Shown: piece by piece, positions 1-8,458 of the stretch
How the letters are laid out: the number at the start of each line of letters is the position of its first letter
Position numbering within the stretch: the stretch's first letter is position 1
Assembly: GCA_041277045.1 (NCBI GenBank)
Contig: JBGFSY010000003.1
Location: forward strand, 186,001 to 250,000
Reading direction: 5' to 3'
DNA length: 64,000 nucleotides
Source: Reddybacter sp041277045
GTDB taxonomy: Bacteria; Pseudomonadota; Gammaproteobacteria; Pseudomonadales; Porticoccaceae
Notes under the pieces: generated by a model
Told to the model about the DNA's origin: nothing
The model's input: the letters and a program-made list of their open reading frames with translations, nothing else
The model's database searches: none
Translations under genes and position numbers: made by a program

Positions 1-1
1 T

Positions 2-1282
2 CAGGATGGGGTGGTTTTACTCGACCGCAAGGGCCGAGTGGTGACGGCCAATGAAAAGGCCAAAAACATGTTTGCCAGTGAGGGCATTGACGAGAAACTG
101 GGGAAAAACTATCGCCTACTACAGCCCGATAGCCTAGGTACGGTGAAAGACTGGGAGGGGCTACTGCCCCGGGCCATCGTACCGGTGGCCTATGAGGCCT
201 ACAATCGTGATGGCCGTACCGAGGGTGGAATCCTGGTTATTCGGCCGCGCCTGGCTGCTGTAAGACCCACTCTGGCAGTTCCGGAGGCGGCCTCTTGCTC
301 CGCTATTGATGCCATTATTGGTCAAAACTCGGGTATGCAAGCCCTAAAAAAGCGCGCCCTGCGCCTTGCTGCATCCCCGGCGCCGTTGCTTATACAGGGC
401 GAGACTGGCTGTGGTAAAGACTTATTTGCCCGCGCCGTGCATTGTTCAGGTAATGGAGAGGGCTCTCCCTTTATCGCGGTGAATTGCGGTGCCCTAACCC
501 GTGAACTAGCGGTGAGTGAGCTGCTGGGTTACGAGCCCGGCGCCTTTACCGGCGCTGCACCGAAGGGGCGGCCTGGCAAGTTTGAAGAGGCACATGGCGG
601 CACCTTATTTCTCGATGAAATTGGTGAGTTGTCACTCGATGTGCAGGTCGCTCTGCTACGGGTTTTACAAGATGGCGTCGTGGCGAGGTTGGGCAGTAGT
701 AAAGAGCGCAAGGTTGAGGTGAGGGTTATTGCCGCGACCAATCGTAGTCTCGCTGCGGCAGTAGAAGAGGGCAGTTTTCGCGAAGATTTGTACTATCGGC
801 TCAAAGTCATGTCCCTGGATATTATGCCCCTGCGCGAACGTCCGGATGATATTGCGCTACTGAGTGATTTATTTCTCCAGCAATTTGCCCAAAGTTACGC
901 CATGGAGCCTCGCCAGGTCGACCCTGACTTGCTCGATGCGCTATGCCAGTACTCCTGGCCGGGCAATGTTCGCGAGTTGCGGGCCGTGCTCGAAAGTATG
1001 TTTGTAATGAGTGATGCCCAGACCCTCAGTTGCGATGAACTACCCACTGATATGACGACGGCGAGGCTGAATGCCCTGAGCGCTATGCCAGTAGGGCTAT
1101 TCGACGGCGCAGCGAGCGCTACGCTACCCGGTGCCGATACCTTGCATGGGCTGGAGTGTGAGGCGATTCGTAAAGAATTGCTTTTACACAAGGGCAATCG
1201 CTCAAAAGTGGCGCGAAATCTAGGTATTTCTCGCAGCACCCTGTATCGGAAAATAAAAAACTACGGTCTGGCGGACGATTAA
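2..1282 (+). CDS. Sigma-54-dependent Fis-family transcriptional activator (5' truncated by window edge)
   Basis: Bacterial enhancer-binding protein that drives RNA polymerase-sigma54 open-complex formation by ATP hydrolysis. The reading frame is open to the first bases of the window, so the N-terminus is missing; the GTG at 11 is internal to a PAS-like sensor segment (DRKGRVVTANEKAKNMF). Counting from that GTG, the AAA+ domain has Walker A GETGCGKD (about residue 130), the sigma-54 contact loop GAFTGA (about 177) and Walker B LFLDEIGEL. A Fis-type helix-turn-helix closes the protein (SKVARNLGISRSTLYRKIKN, about 397-416). The PAS-AAA-Fis order resembles AcoR-like regulators of catabolic operons. 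It sits immediately upstream of the hydrolase/ALDH/acyl-CoA dehydrogenase block on the same strand and is its likely regulator, but no convincing -24/-12 promoter was found before 1472. Confidence 0.93.
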   Translation, partial: QDGVVLLDRKGRVVTANEKAKNMFASEGIDEKLGKNYRLLQPDSLGTVKDWEGLLPRAIVPVAYEAYNRDGRTEGGILVIRPRLAAVRPTLAVPEAASCSAIDAIIGQNSGMQALKKRALRLAASPAPLLIQGETGCGKDLFARAVHCSGNGEGSPFIAVNCGALTRELAVSELLGYEPGAFTGAAPKGRPGKFEEAHGGTLFLDEIGELSLDVQVALLRVLQDGVVARLGSSKERKVEVRVIAATNRSLAAAVEEGSFREDLYYRLKVMSLDIMPLRERPDDIALLSDLFLQQFAQSYAMEPRQVDPDLLDALCQYSWPGNVRELRAVLESMFVMSDAQTLSCDELPTDMTTARLNALSAMPVGLFDGAASATLPGADTLHGLECEAIRKELLLHKGNRSKVARNLGISRSTLYRKIKNYGLADD

Positions 1283-1471
1283 ATGGAATTAGCCCAGATA
1301 AGGGCTTGTGCCGGTTTACCTGCTTGCAGTGCTAAGGCAAAATGTCGAGCAGCATTGAGATTTGGCAAGCGGTGTACGGACAGTAAATGCCGTGGCAATA
1401 ACCGTTAACGAAATAATTAAACATAAAATCTAAACGACTCATAATAAAGTCGAACGACATGGAGTGGGGAT

Positions 1472-2386
1472 ATGGCGAGCAAAGAAGCAGAATCGATAGT
1501 GGGTTTATATCGTGAGTGGTCAGAAAAGCTGATGCTCGGAGGTGATATGGAACTACCTGAGCTACGTGAATTATTTGATCACTGGGGTGATTTGAGCAGC
1601 GAACCAGCTGATGTTGAATATCAGGAGACTGTACTAGCCGGTGTTGATTGCGTTTGGGCAATACCCAAAGGTGCCGACAAAAGTCGTGTAGTGATTTGCT
1701 GCCACGGTGGTGGTTTTATGGTCGGTTCACCAAAAAGCCACAATAAAATGTATGGCCACGTGGCGAAAGCGGTGGGCTGTAGTGCTCTGGTCATCGACTA
1801 CACCCGCGCCCCTGAAAACCCCCATCCCGGTATTGTCGAGCAGGCAGTGGCGGTGTATGGGCAGTTGCTTGAACAGGGTTATAAGCCCGAGCATATCGCC
1901 ACCACCGGTGATTCGGCTGGCGGCAACTTGTGCACCTCCATGATTTTGTACGCCCGTCACAAGGGTTTGCCTGCACCGGCCTGTACTGCGCCTCTGTCTC
2001 CCTGGTATGACATGGAGTCGAAAGGCGCCAGTATGCAGACTAATGCTGAAAACGATGCTCTGGTTGGCGGCGAGATGCTGGCCGGTATGATCGGTGCATT
2101 CCTCGGTGAGAATGGTTCAACGCAAGACCCCTTTGCCAATCCCCTCTACGGTGATTTGGCCGGTTTCCCCCCGATTTTAATTCAGGTGGGTGAGTATGAA
2201 GTGCTGCTCGATGACAGCACGCGCCTTTATGAAAATGGTAAAGCAGCTGGCGTCGATGTTGAACTTCAGGTGTTTGATGAAATGCAGCACGTGTTCCAGT
2301 TTATGGCAGGTAATGCACCGGAAGCGGACGATGCGATCGCGAAAATTGCCGCCTTCATGCGTCCACACCTGGGTCTGGCCCAGTAA
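1472..2386 (+). CDS. Alpha/beta hydrolase, hormone-sensitive lipase family
   Basis: Esterase or lactonase of the HSL family, 304 aa, cytoplasmic (no signal peptide). The oxyanion-hole motif HGGGF lies at about residue 78 and the nucleophile elbow GDSAGG at 146-151, with Ser148 as nucleophile. A C-terminal Asp in VLLDDS and His in MQHVFQ complete the triad. Family relatives include monoterpene epsilon-lactone hydrolases, which cleave lactones made by Baeyer-Villiger monooxygenases; that substrate is only an inference here. The start ATG follows a GGAGTGGGG purine run. It is the first gene after the sigma-54 activator, and the ALDH follows after 94 bp that contain a small CCCATT/AATGGG hairpin. 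Confidence 0.88.
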   Translation: MASKEAESIVGLYREWSEKLMLGGDMELPELRELFDHWGDLSSEPADVEYQETVLAGVDCVWAIPKGADKSRVVICCHGGGFMVGSPKSHNKMYGHVAKAVGCSALVIDYTRAPENPHPGIVEQAVAVYGQLLEQGYKPEHIATTGDSAGGNLCTSMILYARHKGLPAPACTAPLSPWYDMESKGASMQTNAENDALVGGEMLAGMIGAFLGENGSTQDPFANPLYGDLAGFPPILIQVGEYEVLLDDSTRLYENGKAAGVDVELQVFDEMQHVFQFMAGNAPEADDAIAKIAAFMRPHLGLAQ

Positions 2387-2480
2387 TTTAAATTTGGGGA
2401 TAATCCCATTAAAAATGGGCCGTTGTATTTATACCGCGGCCTTTGTAGTGAACAGCAAGTGAAACTAGAGAGAGTACGCG

Positions 2481-3908
2481 ATGATTGAATACGACAAGAT
2501 TTATATCAATGGTGAGTGGGTTGCGCCTTCCGGCGAAGGGACATCGCATTTGGTAAACCCTGCCACTGAAGAAGTATTTGCCACCGTGGCGATGTCTTTC
2601 CCTGAAGATGTCGAAAAAGCAGCACAGGCGGCACGAGCGGCGTTTATCCCCTGGTCTCAGACCCCGGCTGTTGAGCGTAAAGCCTTAATTGAAGCGATTT
2701 GCGCCAAGCTTAAAGAGCGCAAAGATGAGATGGCTACATTGATCTCCCAGGAGATGGGGATTCCCGTACACTTTGCTCTGGGTATTCAGGTGCTGGGTCC
2801 CATTTCAGGCTTGAAAAATTTCGCTAAATTGGCCGAAACCATGGATGCTGTTAAGGAGCATGAAGAAGGCTATATCACCATTAAGGAAGCCATCGGTGTT
2901 TGCTCCTTTATTACGCCCTGGAACTTCCCACTGTTTCAGGTGATTGCCAAGGTGGGTCCCGCGCTGGCCGCCGGTTGTACCTGCATTCTCAAGCCTAGTG
3001 AGCAGACGCCTCTGTCGTCTTATATCTTCGCCGAAGTGTGCGATGAGGTGGGTTTACCTGCCGGCGTATTTAACCTGCTGCCAGGCAAAGGCTCGGTAAT
3101 CGGTGACGAACTGAGCTCACATCCGGAAGTTGATTTGGTGTCTTTTACCGGCTCCACTGAAGTGGGTGTTGATGTTGCTAAATCCGCAGCGGGCACTATT
3201 AAACGTGTTTGCCAGGAGCTGGGTGGCAAGTCGGCCTTTATTATTGCCGAGGACGCCCCCGTTGAGAAAGCCACTAAATACGTAGTGAAAGACTCCATGT
3301 TTAACTCCGGGCAGATGTGTGTGCAGTTGAGCCGCATATTTGTCCATGAATCACAATACGAAGAAGCTTTGGCGACGGCGAAAAAGGTCAGTGAGCGGCT
3401 GGTTGTGGGTGATCCCACGAGCAAGGATACATTCCTTGGCCCGCTCAGCTCGATGAAGGCTCGTGCGTCAGTAACGCGTATGATTGACGATGCAGTAGCC
3501 AATGGCGCTCGCCTGGTCGCTGGTGGTAGTGAGCTGCCCGAAGGTCTGGAAAAAGGTGCTTATGTACGACCCACTATCCTTGGTGACGTCACTAACGATA
3601 TGCCGATTGCGCGCAACGAAGTTTTTGGCCCCGTGTTGTGCTTTATTCCTTATAAAACTGAAGCTGAAGCTATTGCGCTCGCCAACGACTCTGACTTCGG
3701 TTTGTCTAGCGGTGTTTGGGCGGAGAGCAAAGAGACACAAATGCGCATCGCTCGCCAATTGCGCGCCGGTCAGGTGAAAGTGAATGGCCCTGCCTTTAGC
3801 TTTGACGCTCCTTTTGGTGGCTACAAAATGTCCGGTAACGGTCGTGAGTGGGGCGCCAGTGGTTTGGTCGAGTACACCGAAGAAAAAGCCATCCTCACGG
3901 GAGGCTAA
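2481..3908 (+). CDS. Aldehyde dehydrogenase, NAD(P)-dependent
   Basis: Oxidises an aldehyde to the carboxylic acid; 475 aa, the normal size of the ALDH superfamily. The general-base glutamate is in CQELGGKSAF (Glu246) and the catalytic cysteine in NSGQMCVQ (Cys280). The Rossmann signature FTGSTEVG precedes them, and the C-terminal oligomerisation region has APFGGYKMSGNGRE. It lies between the hydrolase and the acyl-CoA dehydrogenases, so it probably produces the acid that is then activated to a CoA ester. A ribosome binding site (GAGAGAG) lies just upstream of the ATG. A long hairpin follows the stop, suggesting partial separation from the next gene. The substrate cannot be told from sequence. 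Confidence 0.94.
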   Translation: MIEYDKIYINGEWVAPSGEGTSHLVNPATEEVFATVAMSFPEDVEKAAQAARAAFIPWSQTPAVERKALIEAICAKLKERKDEMATLISQEMGIPVHFALGIQVLGPISGLKNFAKLAETMDAVKEHEEGYITIKEAIGVCSFITPWNFPLFQVIAKVGPALAAGCTCILKPSEQTPLSSYIFAEVCDEVGLPAGVFNLLPGKGSVIGDELSSHPEVDLVSFTGSTEVGVDVAKSAAGTIKRVCQELGGKSAFIIAEDAPVEKATKYVVKDSMFNSGQMCVQLSRIFVHESQYEEALATAKKVSERLVVGDPTSKDTFLGPLSSMKARASVTRMIDDAVANGARLVAGGSELPEGLEKGAYVRPTILGDVTNDMPIARNEVFGPVLCFIPYKTEAEAIALANDSDFGLSSGVWAESKETQMRIARQLRAGQVKVNGPAFSFDAPFGGYKMSGNGREWGASGLVEYTEEKAILTGG

Positions 3909-3926
3909 GCACTCAGCGATGTGTGC

Positions 3927-3978
3927 GACTTAAGCCCTTCTCTATAGACTTTCCATTCTACAGAGAAAGGCTTAAGTC
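3927..3978 (+). terminator. Long hairpin after the ALDH gene
   Basis: 17-nt arms (3927-3943 and 3962-3978) pair with a single mismatch around an 18-nt loop. Only a weak T tract (TCTCTTT) follows, so it may act as an attenuator or mRNA stabiliser instead of a full terminator. Confidence 0.6.
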
Positions 3979-4044
3979 TCTTTGCCGATGGCGTATTCTC
4001 GCCATTAACAAGTTTTGTTGAAGTAATTTATTGGAGAACAAGGT

Positions 4045-5211
4045 ATGTCTGTAACCCGATTTCGTTTTCCCTTTGTCGAAATGCCCCCCGAGGCAACACA
4101 GTTGCGACAAGAGGTTCGGGAATTTCTTGCGCAAGAACGTGCCAATGGCGGCTATACCCCAATGGCCGACTGCTGGGCTGGTGGCATGAGTGCCGAATTC
4201 AGCCGCAAGCTGGGCCAGCGCGGTTGGCTGGGTATGACCTGGGACAAAAAATACGGTGGCCACGGGCGCTCTTTTCTCGAGCGCTATGTGGTCACTGAAG
4301 AAATGCTGGCTGCCGGTGCCCCCGTGATGGCCCACTGGATTGCAGATCGTCAAAGTGGCCCGCAAATCATTAAAAATGCTGCCCCTGAAGTGCGGGATGC
4401 CATCATCCCGCGCATTGTTTCCGGTGACTGCTTCTGTGCCATTGGCATGAGTGAACCGGGTACGGGTTCCGATCTGGCCTCGGTATCCACCCGCGCCGAA
4501 AAAGTGGAAGGTGGCTGGAAGGTCAACGGCACCAAGCTGTGGTCAACCGGCGCCCACGGCCCCGGCTGTGACTACATGATCACCCTGTTGCGCACGTCGC
4601 CGCTGGACACCTCGGCGCGTCACAAGGGTTTGTCGCAGTTTATTATCGATCTCAATACGCCCGGTGTCGATGTCCGTGGTATTGCCGATATCGGCGGCCA
4701 GGTACACTTTAACGAAACTAACTTTGAAGACGTTTTCGTGCCGGACTCCCATGTGCTGGGCGAAGTCGGTGGAGGCTGGAATATGGTGGTGGGTGAGTTG
4801 GCTCTCGAGCGCTCTGGCCCCGAACGCTTCCTCTCTACCTTTATCGTGCTGCAGGAAGCGATGCGTTTGTTGGTGAATAATCCGACCGAGCAAACCAAAG
4901 AAGTGCTCGGCCAGGTGGTTGCTAAAATTAAGACTCTGCGCCGCATGTCACTGGGTATTGCTGGCCTGTTGCAGGAGGGTTCCTCCCCGGAAATGGAAGC
5001 CGCCCTGGTGAAAGACATGAGTACCAATTTTGAGCGCGAGCTGCTTGAAAAGTTGCGCCGTATCTTGCCGCAGAATGTGCTCTATTCATCTGCGGGTTTA
5101 TTGCCGACCTTATTGCGCGAAGGTGTACTACGCGTGCCTTCGTCCACCTTGCGTGGTGGTACTAATGAAGTGCTGAAAGGCATGATTGCTCGGCAGCTGG
5201 GCATCCGTTAA
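4045..5211 (+). CDS. Acyl-CoA dehydrogenase, larger subunit of a likely heteromeric pair
   Basis: FAD-dependent alpha,beta-dehydrogenation of an acyl-CoA; 388 aa. Visible are the N-terminal helical domain, the FAD/substrate strand segment GMSEPGTGSDLAS, the WSTGAHG segment and the C-terminal cofactor-contact motif GGTNEV. At the position where medium-chain enzymes carry their catalytic Glu (YEG), this protein has GG, as in families that place the base elsewhere or share a site between subunits. The next gene encodes a shorter paralogue, an arrangement known for alpha2beta2 FadE enzymes acting on steroid and other bulky CoA esters. GGAG precedes the ATG at 4045. The pairing is an inference. 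Confidence 0.9.
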   Translation: MSVTRFRFPFVEMPPEATQLRQEVREFLAQERANGGYTPMADCWAGGMSAEFSRKLGQRGWLGMTWDKKYGGHGRSFLERYVVTEEMLAAGAPVMAHWIADRQSGPQIIKNAAPEVRDAIIPRIVSGDCFCAIGMSEPGTGSDLASVSTRAEKVEGGWKVNGTKLWSTGAHGPGCDYMITLLRTSPLDTSARHKGLSQFIIDLNTPGVDVRGIADIGGQVHFNETNFEDVFVPDSHVLGEVGGGWNMVVGELALERSGPERFLSTFIVLQEAMRLLVNNPTEQTKEVLGQVVAKIKTLRRMSLGIAGLLQEGSSPEMEAALVKDMSTNFERELLEKLRRILPQNVLYSSAGLLPTLLREGVLRVPSSTLRGGTNEVLKGMIARQLGIR

Positions 5212-5241
5212 TTTGATTGGCAATAGACAAAGGATATAAGA

Positions 5242-6303
5242 ATGACAGATTCAGATAACATTATTTTTGATACCGCCAGTCGTATCTTCGATGACCTCAG
5301 CACTGCCGAAGTAATCAACGACGCCGAAGCGGGCACATGGCCGGAAGCGCTGTGGCAGGCGATTAGTGAATCCGGCCTGAGTCTCACTTGGGTACCAGAG
5401 GACAATGGTGGCATTGGTGCCACCATGCTCGATGGCTTTGCCGTGCTAAAAGCCGCCGGCGGCGCCGCCGTTCCCGTTCCCTTGGCTGAAACGCTGTTTG
5501 CCGGATGGTTGTTGGCTCAAGCGGGCTTGCAGGTCAGCGGCGAAACGGTGACTGTTGCGGTCGGTGAGTTTAGTTTGGCCGACGGTAAGCTAAGTGGTAG
5601 TGCGCAGGGCGTGCCTTATGCGCGCAATACCAAGCAGATTGTCGCCTTGGTAGAAACTGCGGGCAAGGTACAGGTTGTACAAGTGGCTACGGAGCAATGC
5701 GAGCTAATTGAACAGGCCAATATGGCGGGCGAGCCAGCAGATACGATCAACTTTAATGCCGTGGCCGTGGTGCAAGCTGGTGAGCCGGCTGAAGGCTTTA
5801 ATGGCGAGAATGTCGTAGCTATGGGTGCTTTAATTCGCTGTGTACAAGCGGCGGGTGCGCTCAGTACGGCACTAGAGCTGACCATTGAATATTCCATGGA
5901 GCGTGTACAGTTTGGCCGTGCCATCGGTAAATTTCAGGCCTTGCAGCATTCGATCGCGGCTTTCGCCGGTGAAGTCGCCGCGATAAATGCTGCTGCCGAC
6001 GCCGCTGCAGAAGCGGTAGCGAGAGCGCCGAGTATCGACCATGAGGCCTGGATAGAAATTGCCACCGCGAAAACCCGTCTCGAAGAGGCCGTCAACAATG
6101 GTGCTGCCGTGGCCCACCAGGTACACGGTGCGATGGGCTTTACCTATGAGCACAGTCTGCATCATGTCACTCGACGTTTGTGGTCATGGCGCGATGAGTT
6201 CGGTAGTGATGTGGTTTGGGCCCGCCGTTTGGGTGAAGAAGTGTTGAGCTGGGGTGCGGATGAACTTTGGCCGCGCATTACCGCCGTCACCGACGCGCGA
6301 TAG
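5242..6303 (+). CDS. Acyl-CoA dehydrogenase-like protein, short partner subunit
   Basis: 353 aa, shorter and more divergent than standard acyl-CoA dehydrogenases. The C-terminal domain is recognisable (MERVQFGRAIGKFQALQHS; VHGAMGFTYEHSLHHVTRR), but the usual GGTNE/GGTAQ cofactor motif is absent and the central barrel is compressed. This is typical of the non-catalytic or half-site subunit in heterotetrameric FadE pairs. It starts 30 bp after the stop of the 388-aa paralogue, with an AGGA upstream of the ATG, so the two are almost certainly cotranscribed. Whether it has activity alone cannot be judged; the substrate is probably a bulky or cyclic CoA ester by analogy. Confidence 0.87.
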   Translation: MTDSDNIIFDTASRIFDDLSTAEVINDAEAGTWPEALWQAISESGLSLTWVPEDNGGIGATMLDGFAVLKAAGGAAVPVPLAETLFAGWLLAQAGLQVSGETVTVAVGEFSLADGKLSGSAQGVPYARNTKQIVALVETAGKVQVVQVATEQCELIEQANMAGEPADTINFNAVAVVQAGEPAEGFNGENVVAMGALIRCVQAAGALSTALELTIEYSMERVQFGRAIGKFQALQHSIAAFAGEVAAINAAADAAAEAVARAPSIDHEAWIEIATAKTRLEEAVNNGAAVAHQVHGAMGFTYEHSLHHVTRRLWSWRDEFGSDVVWARRLGEEVLSWGADELWPRITAVTDAR

Positions 6304-6358
6304 CGTTTAGGCTCATCCTTAAATATTTTTTGAATGTAGATAGAGAAGAGGTTGTGTA

Positions 6359-7522
6359 ATGGATTTTTCACTGAGTAGTGAACAGCAGGCCATCGTCGAT
6401 AGCATTAAAGGCTTGATGAAAGATTTTGATGATGATTACTGGTTGGAGCACGATAAAACTGGCGAATACCCGGAAGATTTTTATCAGGCGGTTGCGGCAG
6501 GTGGCTGGCTTGGTATTACCATGCCGGAAGAATACGGCGGCTCTAACCTGGGTGTGAGTGAAGCGGCGTTGATGATGATGACCATTGCCGAGGGCGGTGG
6601 TATGTCCGCGGCCTCAGCCGTGCACATTAATATTTTTGGCCCCCACCCCATCGTTAAGTTTGGTACCGAGGAGCAAAAGCAGCGCTGGTTGCCGCCCTTG
6701 ATTCAGGGCAAGCAGAAGACGTGCTTTGGTGTCACGGAAGCCAATGCCGGCCTCGATACCACGCGTATTGAAACCTTCGCTAGGCGCGAGGGTGATAACT
6801 ACATTATTAACGGTCAGAAAATCTGGACCACCACGGCTCAGCAGGCCGATAAGATTATGATGCTGGCGCGCACCACACCGCGTGATGAGTGTGAGAAGCC
6901 CCACGAAGGTATCTCTTTGTTTTATGCCGACATGGATCCCAAGCATGTCGAAATTAAAGAAATCGAAAAAATGGGTCGTAAGTGCGTCAACTCCAATATG
7001 ACCTTTTACGACAATCTGGTGGTGCCCAAAGCCGATCTGATTGGTGAAGAGGGTAAGGGCTTTCGCTACATCCTGCACAGCTTAAACCCCGAGCGCATGT
7101 TGTTGGCCTCAGAATCTGTCGGCATGGGCCGCAGTGCGCTAGAGCGCGCCACGCAATACGCTAAAGACCGCGAAGTCTTTGGTCGCCCCATTGGCATGAA
7201 CCAGTCGGTACAGCATCCCCTGGCGGAAAACTGGGTGGAGCTTGAAGCCGCTTATCTGCTGATTATGTCTGCCGCGTCGCGCTACGATAGTGGTTTGGAT
7301 TGTGGTGCCCAGGCCAATGGTTCCAAGTACTTTGCTGCGGAAGCGGGCTTCAAGGCTTGCCAGCAGGCGGTGATGACTCACGGCGGCATGGGCTATGCCA
7401 AGGAATATCATGTCGAACGCTTAATGCGTGAAGCCATGTTGCCGCGCCTGGCGCCGGTCAGTCAGAATATGATCCTCAACTTTATTTCGACTAATGTACT
7501 CGGTCTGCCTCGCTCCTATTAA
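6359..7522 (+). CDS. Acyl-CoA dehydrogenase
   Basis: 387-aa FAD-dependent acyl-CoA dehydrogenase, third of the block. It contains CFGVTEANAGLDTT, the IWTTTAQQADK segment, the AKDREVFGRPIGMNQSVQHPLA signature region and the C-terminal MTHGGMGYAKEYHVERLMREA helix; it ends VLGLPRSY. It is complete and less divergent than the preceding pair, so it is likely a homotetramer. The ATG overlaps a GAGAAGAGG purine run typical of a strong ribosome binding site. It follows the paralogue by 55 bp on the same strand and ends in a terminator at 7552, closing the block. Its chain-length or substrate preference is not readable. Confidence 0.92.
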   Translation: MDFSLSSEQQAIVDSIKGLMKDFDDDYWLEHDKTGEYPEDFYQAVAAGGWLGITMPEEYGGSNLGVSEAALMMMTIAEGGGMSAASAVHINIFGPHPIVKFGTEEQKQRWLPPLIQGKQKTCFGVTEANAGLDTTRIETFARREGDNYIINGQKIWTTTAQQADKIMMLARTTPRDECEKPHEGISLFYADMDPKHVEIKEIEKMGRKCVNSNMTFYDNLVVPKADLIGEEGKGFRYILHSLNPERMLLASESVGMGRSALERATQYAKDREVFGRPIGMNQSVQHPLAENWVELEAAYLLIMSAASRYDSGLDCGAQANGSKYFAAEAGFKACQQAVMTHGGMGYAKEYHVERLMREAMLPRLAPVSQNMILNFISTNVLGLPRSY

Positions 7523-7551
7523 TGTAGCGTTTGGACGCGAAGTAGAGTGAC

Positions 7552-7581
7552 AAAAAGGGCTGCCTCGTGCGGCCTTTTTTT
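7552..7581 (+). terminator. Rho-independent terminator of the acyl-CoA dehydrogenase block
   Basis: The AAAAAGG / CCTTTTTTT arms enclose a GC-rich imperfect stem and are followed by a run of seven T, 29 bp after the stop at 7522. Confidence 0.75.
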
Positions 7582-7687
7582 ATTCTGCTGATGTTTGTTG
7601 TGCCGAAGCCGCTCACGTTTGCTATTTGGCTTGGCTTGGCCTAGAATTCGCGCCCCTGATCCCGGCGTATTGTCGGGATTCTCCTTG

Positions 7688-7731
7688 TCACACCGCTAAA
7701 AGTGGGTGGCTTTAACCCGTAAGGAGGCATA
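7688..7731 (+). promoter_or_regulatory. Candidate S6:S18 autoregulatory mRNA leader of rpsF
   Basis: The rpsF leader carries a small hairpin with CACCG on one arm and GGGUG on the other (7689-7709), followed directly by a strong AAGGAGG ribosome binding site at 7721. The known S6:S18 leader motif pairs a stem-loop with a conserved CCG bulge just before rpsF, and this element has the right position and sequence flavour. An independent hairpin ATCCCG/CGGGAT lies upstream at 7659-7679. The identification rests on visual matching only. Confidence 0.35.
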
Positions 7732-8199
7732 ATGCGCCATTACGAAATAATTTTTATAGTACACCCTGATCAAAGTGAGCAGGTTCCCAGCATGGTGGAA
7801 CGCTACACTTCTATTGTGACTGCAAACGGCGGAGCGATCCACCGTCTGGAAGACTGGGGGCGTCGTCATCTCGCTTACCCCATCCAGAAAATCCACAAAG
7901 CCCACTATGTTCTGATGAACGTTGAGTGCGGTCAGGAGGAGCTCGACGAGCTGACTTCTACCTTCCGTTACAACGACGCGATACTGCGTAATTTGGTGGT
8001 TAGTCGCGATAGCGCGATCACTGAAGAAACCGATATCATGAAAGCTGAAGCTTCTGAGAAGGCTGAAAAAGAAGGCCGTGCTCGTCGTGAAGCCGAGCGT
8101 AATGCTCGTGAAGAAGCCAAGAAGAAAGCCGAAGCTGAAGCTGCTGCTCAAGAGCCTGAAGCTGCCCCTGAAACCCCAACTGCCGAAGCGGAGGAATAA
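7732..8199 (+). CDS. rpsF: 30S ribosomal protein S6
   Basis: Primary 16S rRNA-binding protein of the small-subunit platform, acting with S18. The N-terminal RRM-like fold is clear (MRHYEIIFIVHPDQSEQVP; HRLEDWGRRHLAYPIQKIHK). At 155 aa it is longer than the roughly 131-135 aa of enterobacterial S6; the extra length is a C-terminal low-complexity tail rich in Ala, Glu and Lys starting around residue 100. It is preceded by a consensus AAGGAGG and starts the rpsF-rpsR-membrane protein-rplI operon, with rpsR 3 bp downstream. Confidence 0.98.
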   Translation: MRHYEIIFIVHPDQSEQVPSMVERYTSIVTANGGAIHRLEDWGRRHLAYPIQKIHKAHYVLMNVECGQEELDELTSTFRYNDAILRNLVVSRDSAITEETDIMKAEASEKAEKEGRARREAERNAREEAKKKAEAEAAAQEPEAAPETPTAEAEE

Positions 8200-8202
8200 G
8201 CC

Positions 8203-8430
8203 ATGGCACGTTTTAATCGTCGTCGCAAATTTTGCCGTTTTACTGCCGAGGGTGTAACTGAGATCGACTATAAAGATCTCGATACCCTGAAAGCCAATGT
8301 TTCCGAAACCGGAAAAATTGTGCCCAGCAGAATTACCGGCACCAAAGCCAAGTACCAGCGCCAGTTGGCGACAGCTATCAAGAGAGCCCGCTTTCTTGCC
8401 CTGTTGCCCTACACTGACGGCCACAAATAA
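8203..8430 (+). CDS. rpsR: 30S ribosomal protein S18
   Basis: Small basic 75-aa partner of S6 on the 30S platform. Characteristic features are the N-terminal FNRRRKFCRF, the YKDLDTLKANVSETGKIVPS core and the TGTKAKYQRQLATAIKRARF helix. It is full length and starts 3 bp after the rpsF stop, overlapping that gene's ribosome binding context, so the two are translationally linked. Confidence 0.98.
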   Translation: MARFNRRRKFCRFTAEGVTEIDYKDLDTLKANVSETGKIVPSRITGTKAKYQRQLATAIKRARFLALLPYTDGHK

Positions 8431-8458
8431 ACTAGCGAAATAGACACCGCCTTTACCG

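Noticed and set aside
1283..1471. Possible sigma-54 -24/-12 promoter before the hydrolase gene
   Set aside because: The best candidate (GG near 1313 and GC near 1326) has 11 instead of 10 bases between the invariant dinucleotides; other GG/GC pairs fit worse.
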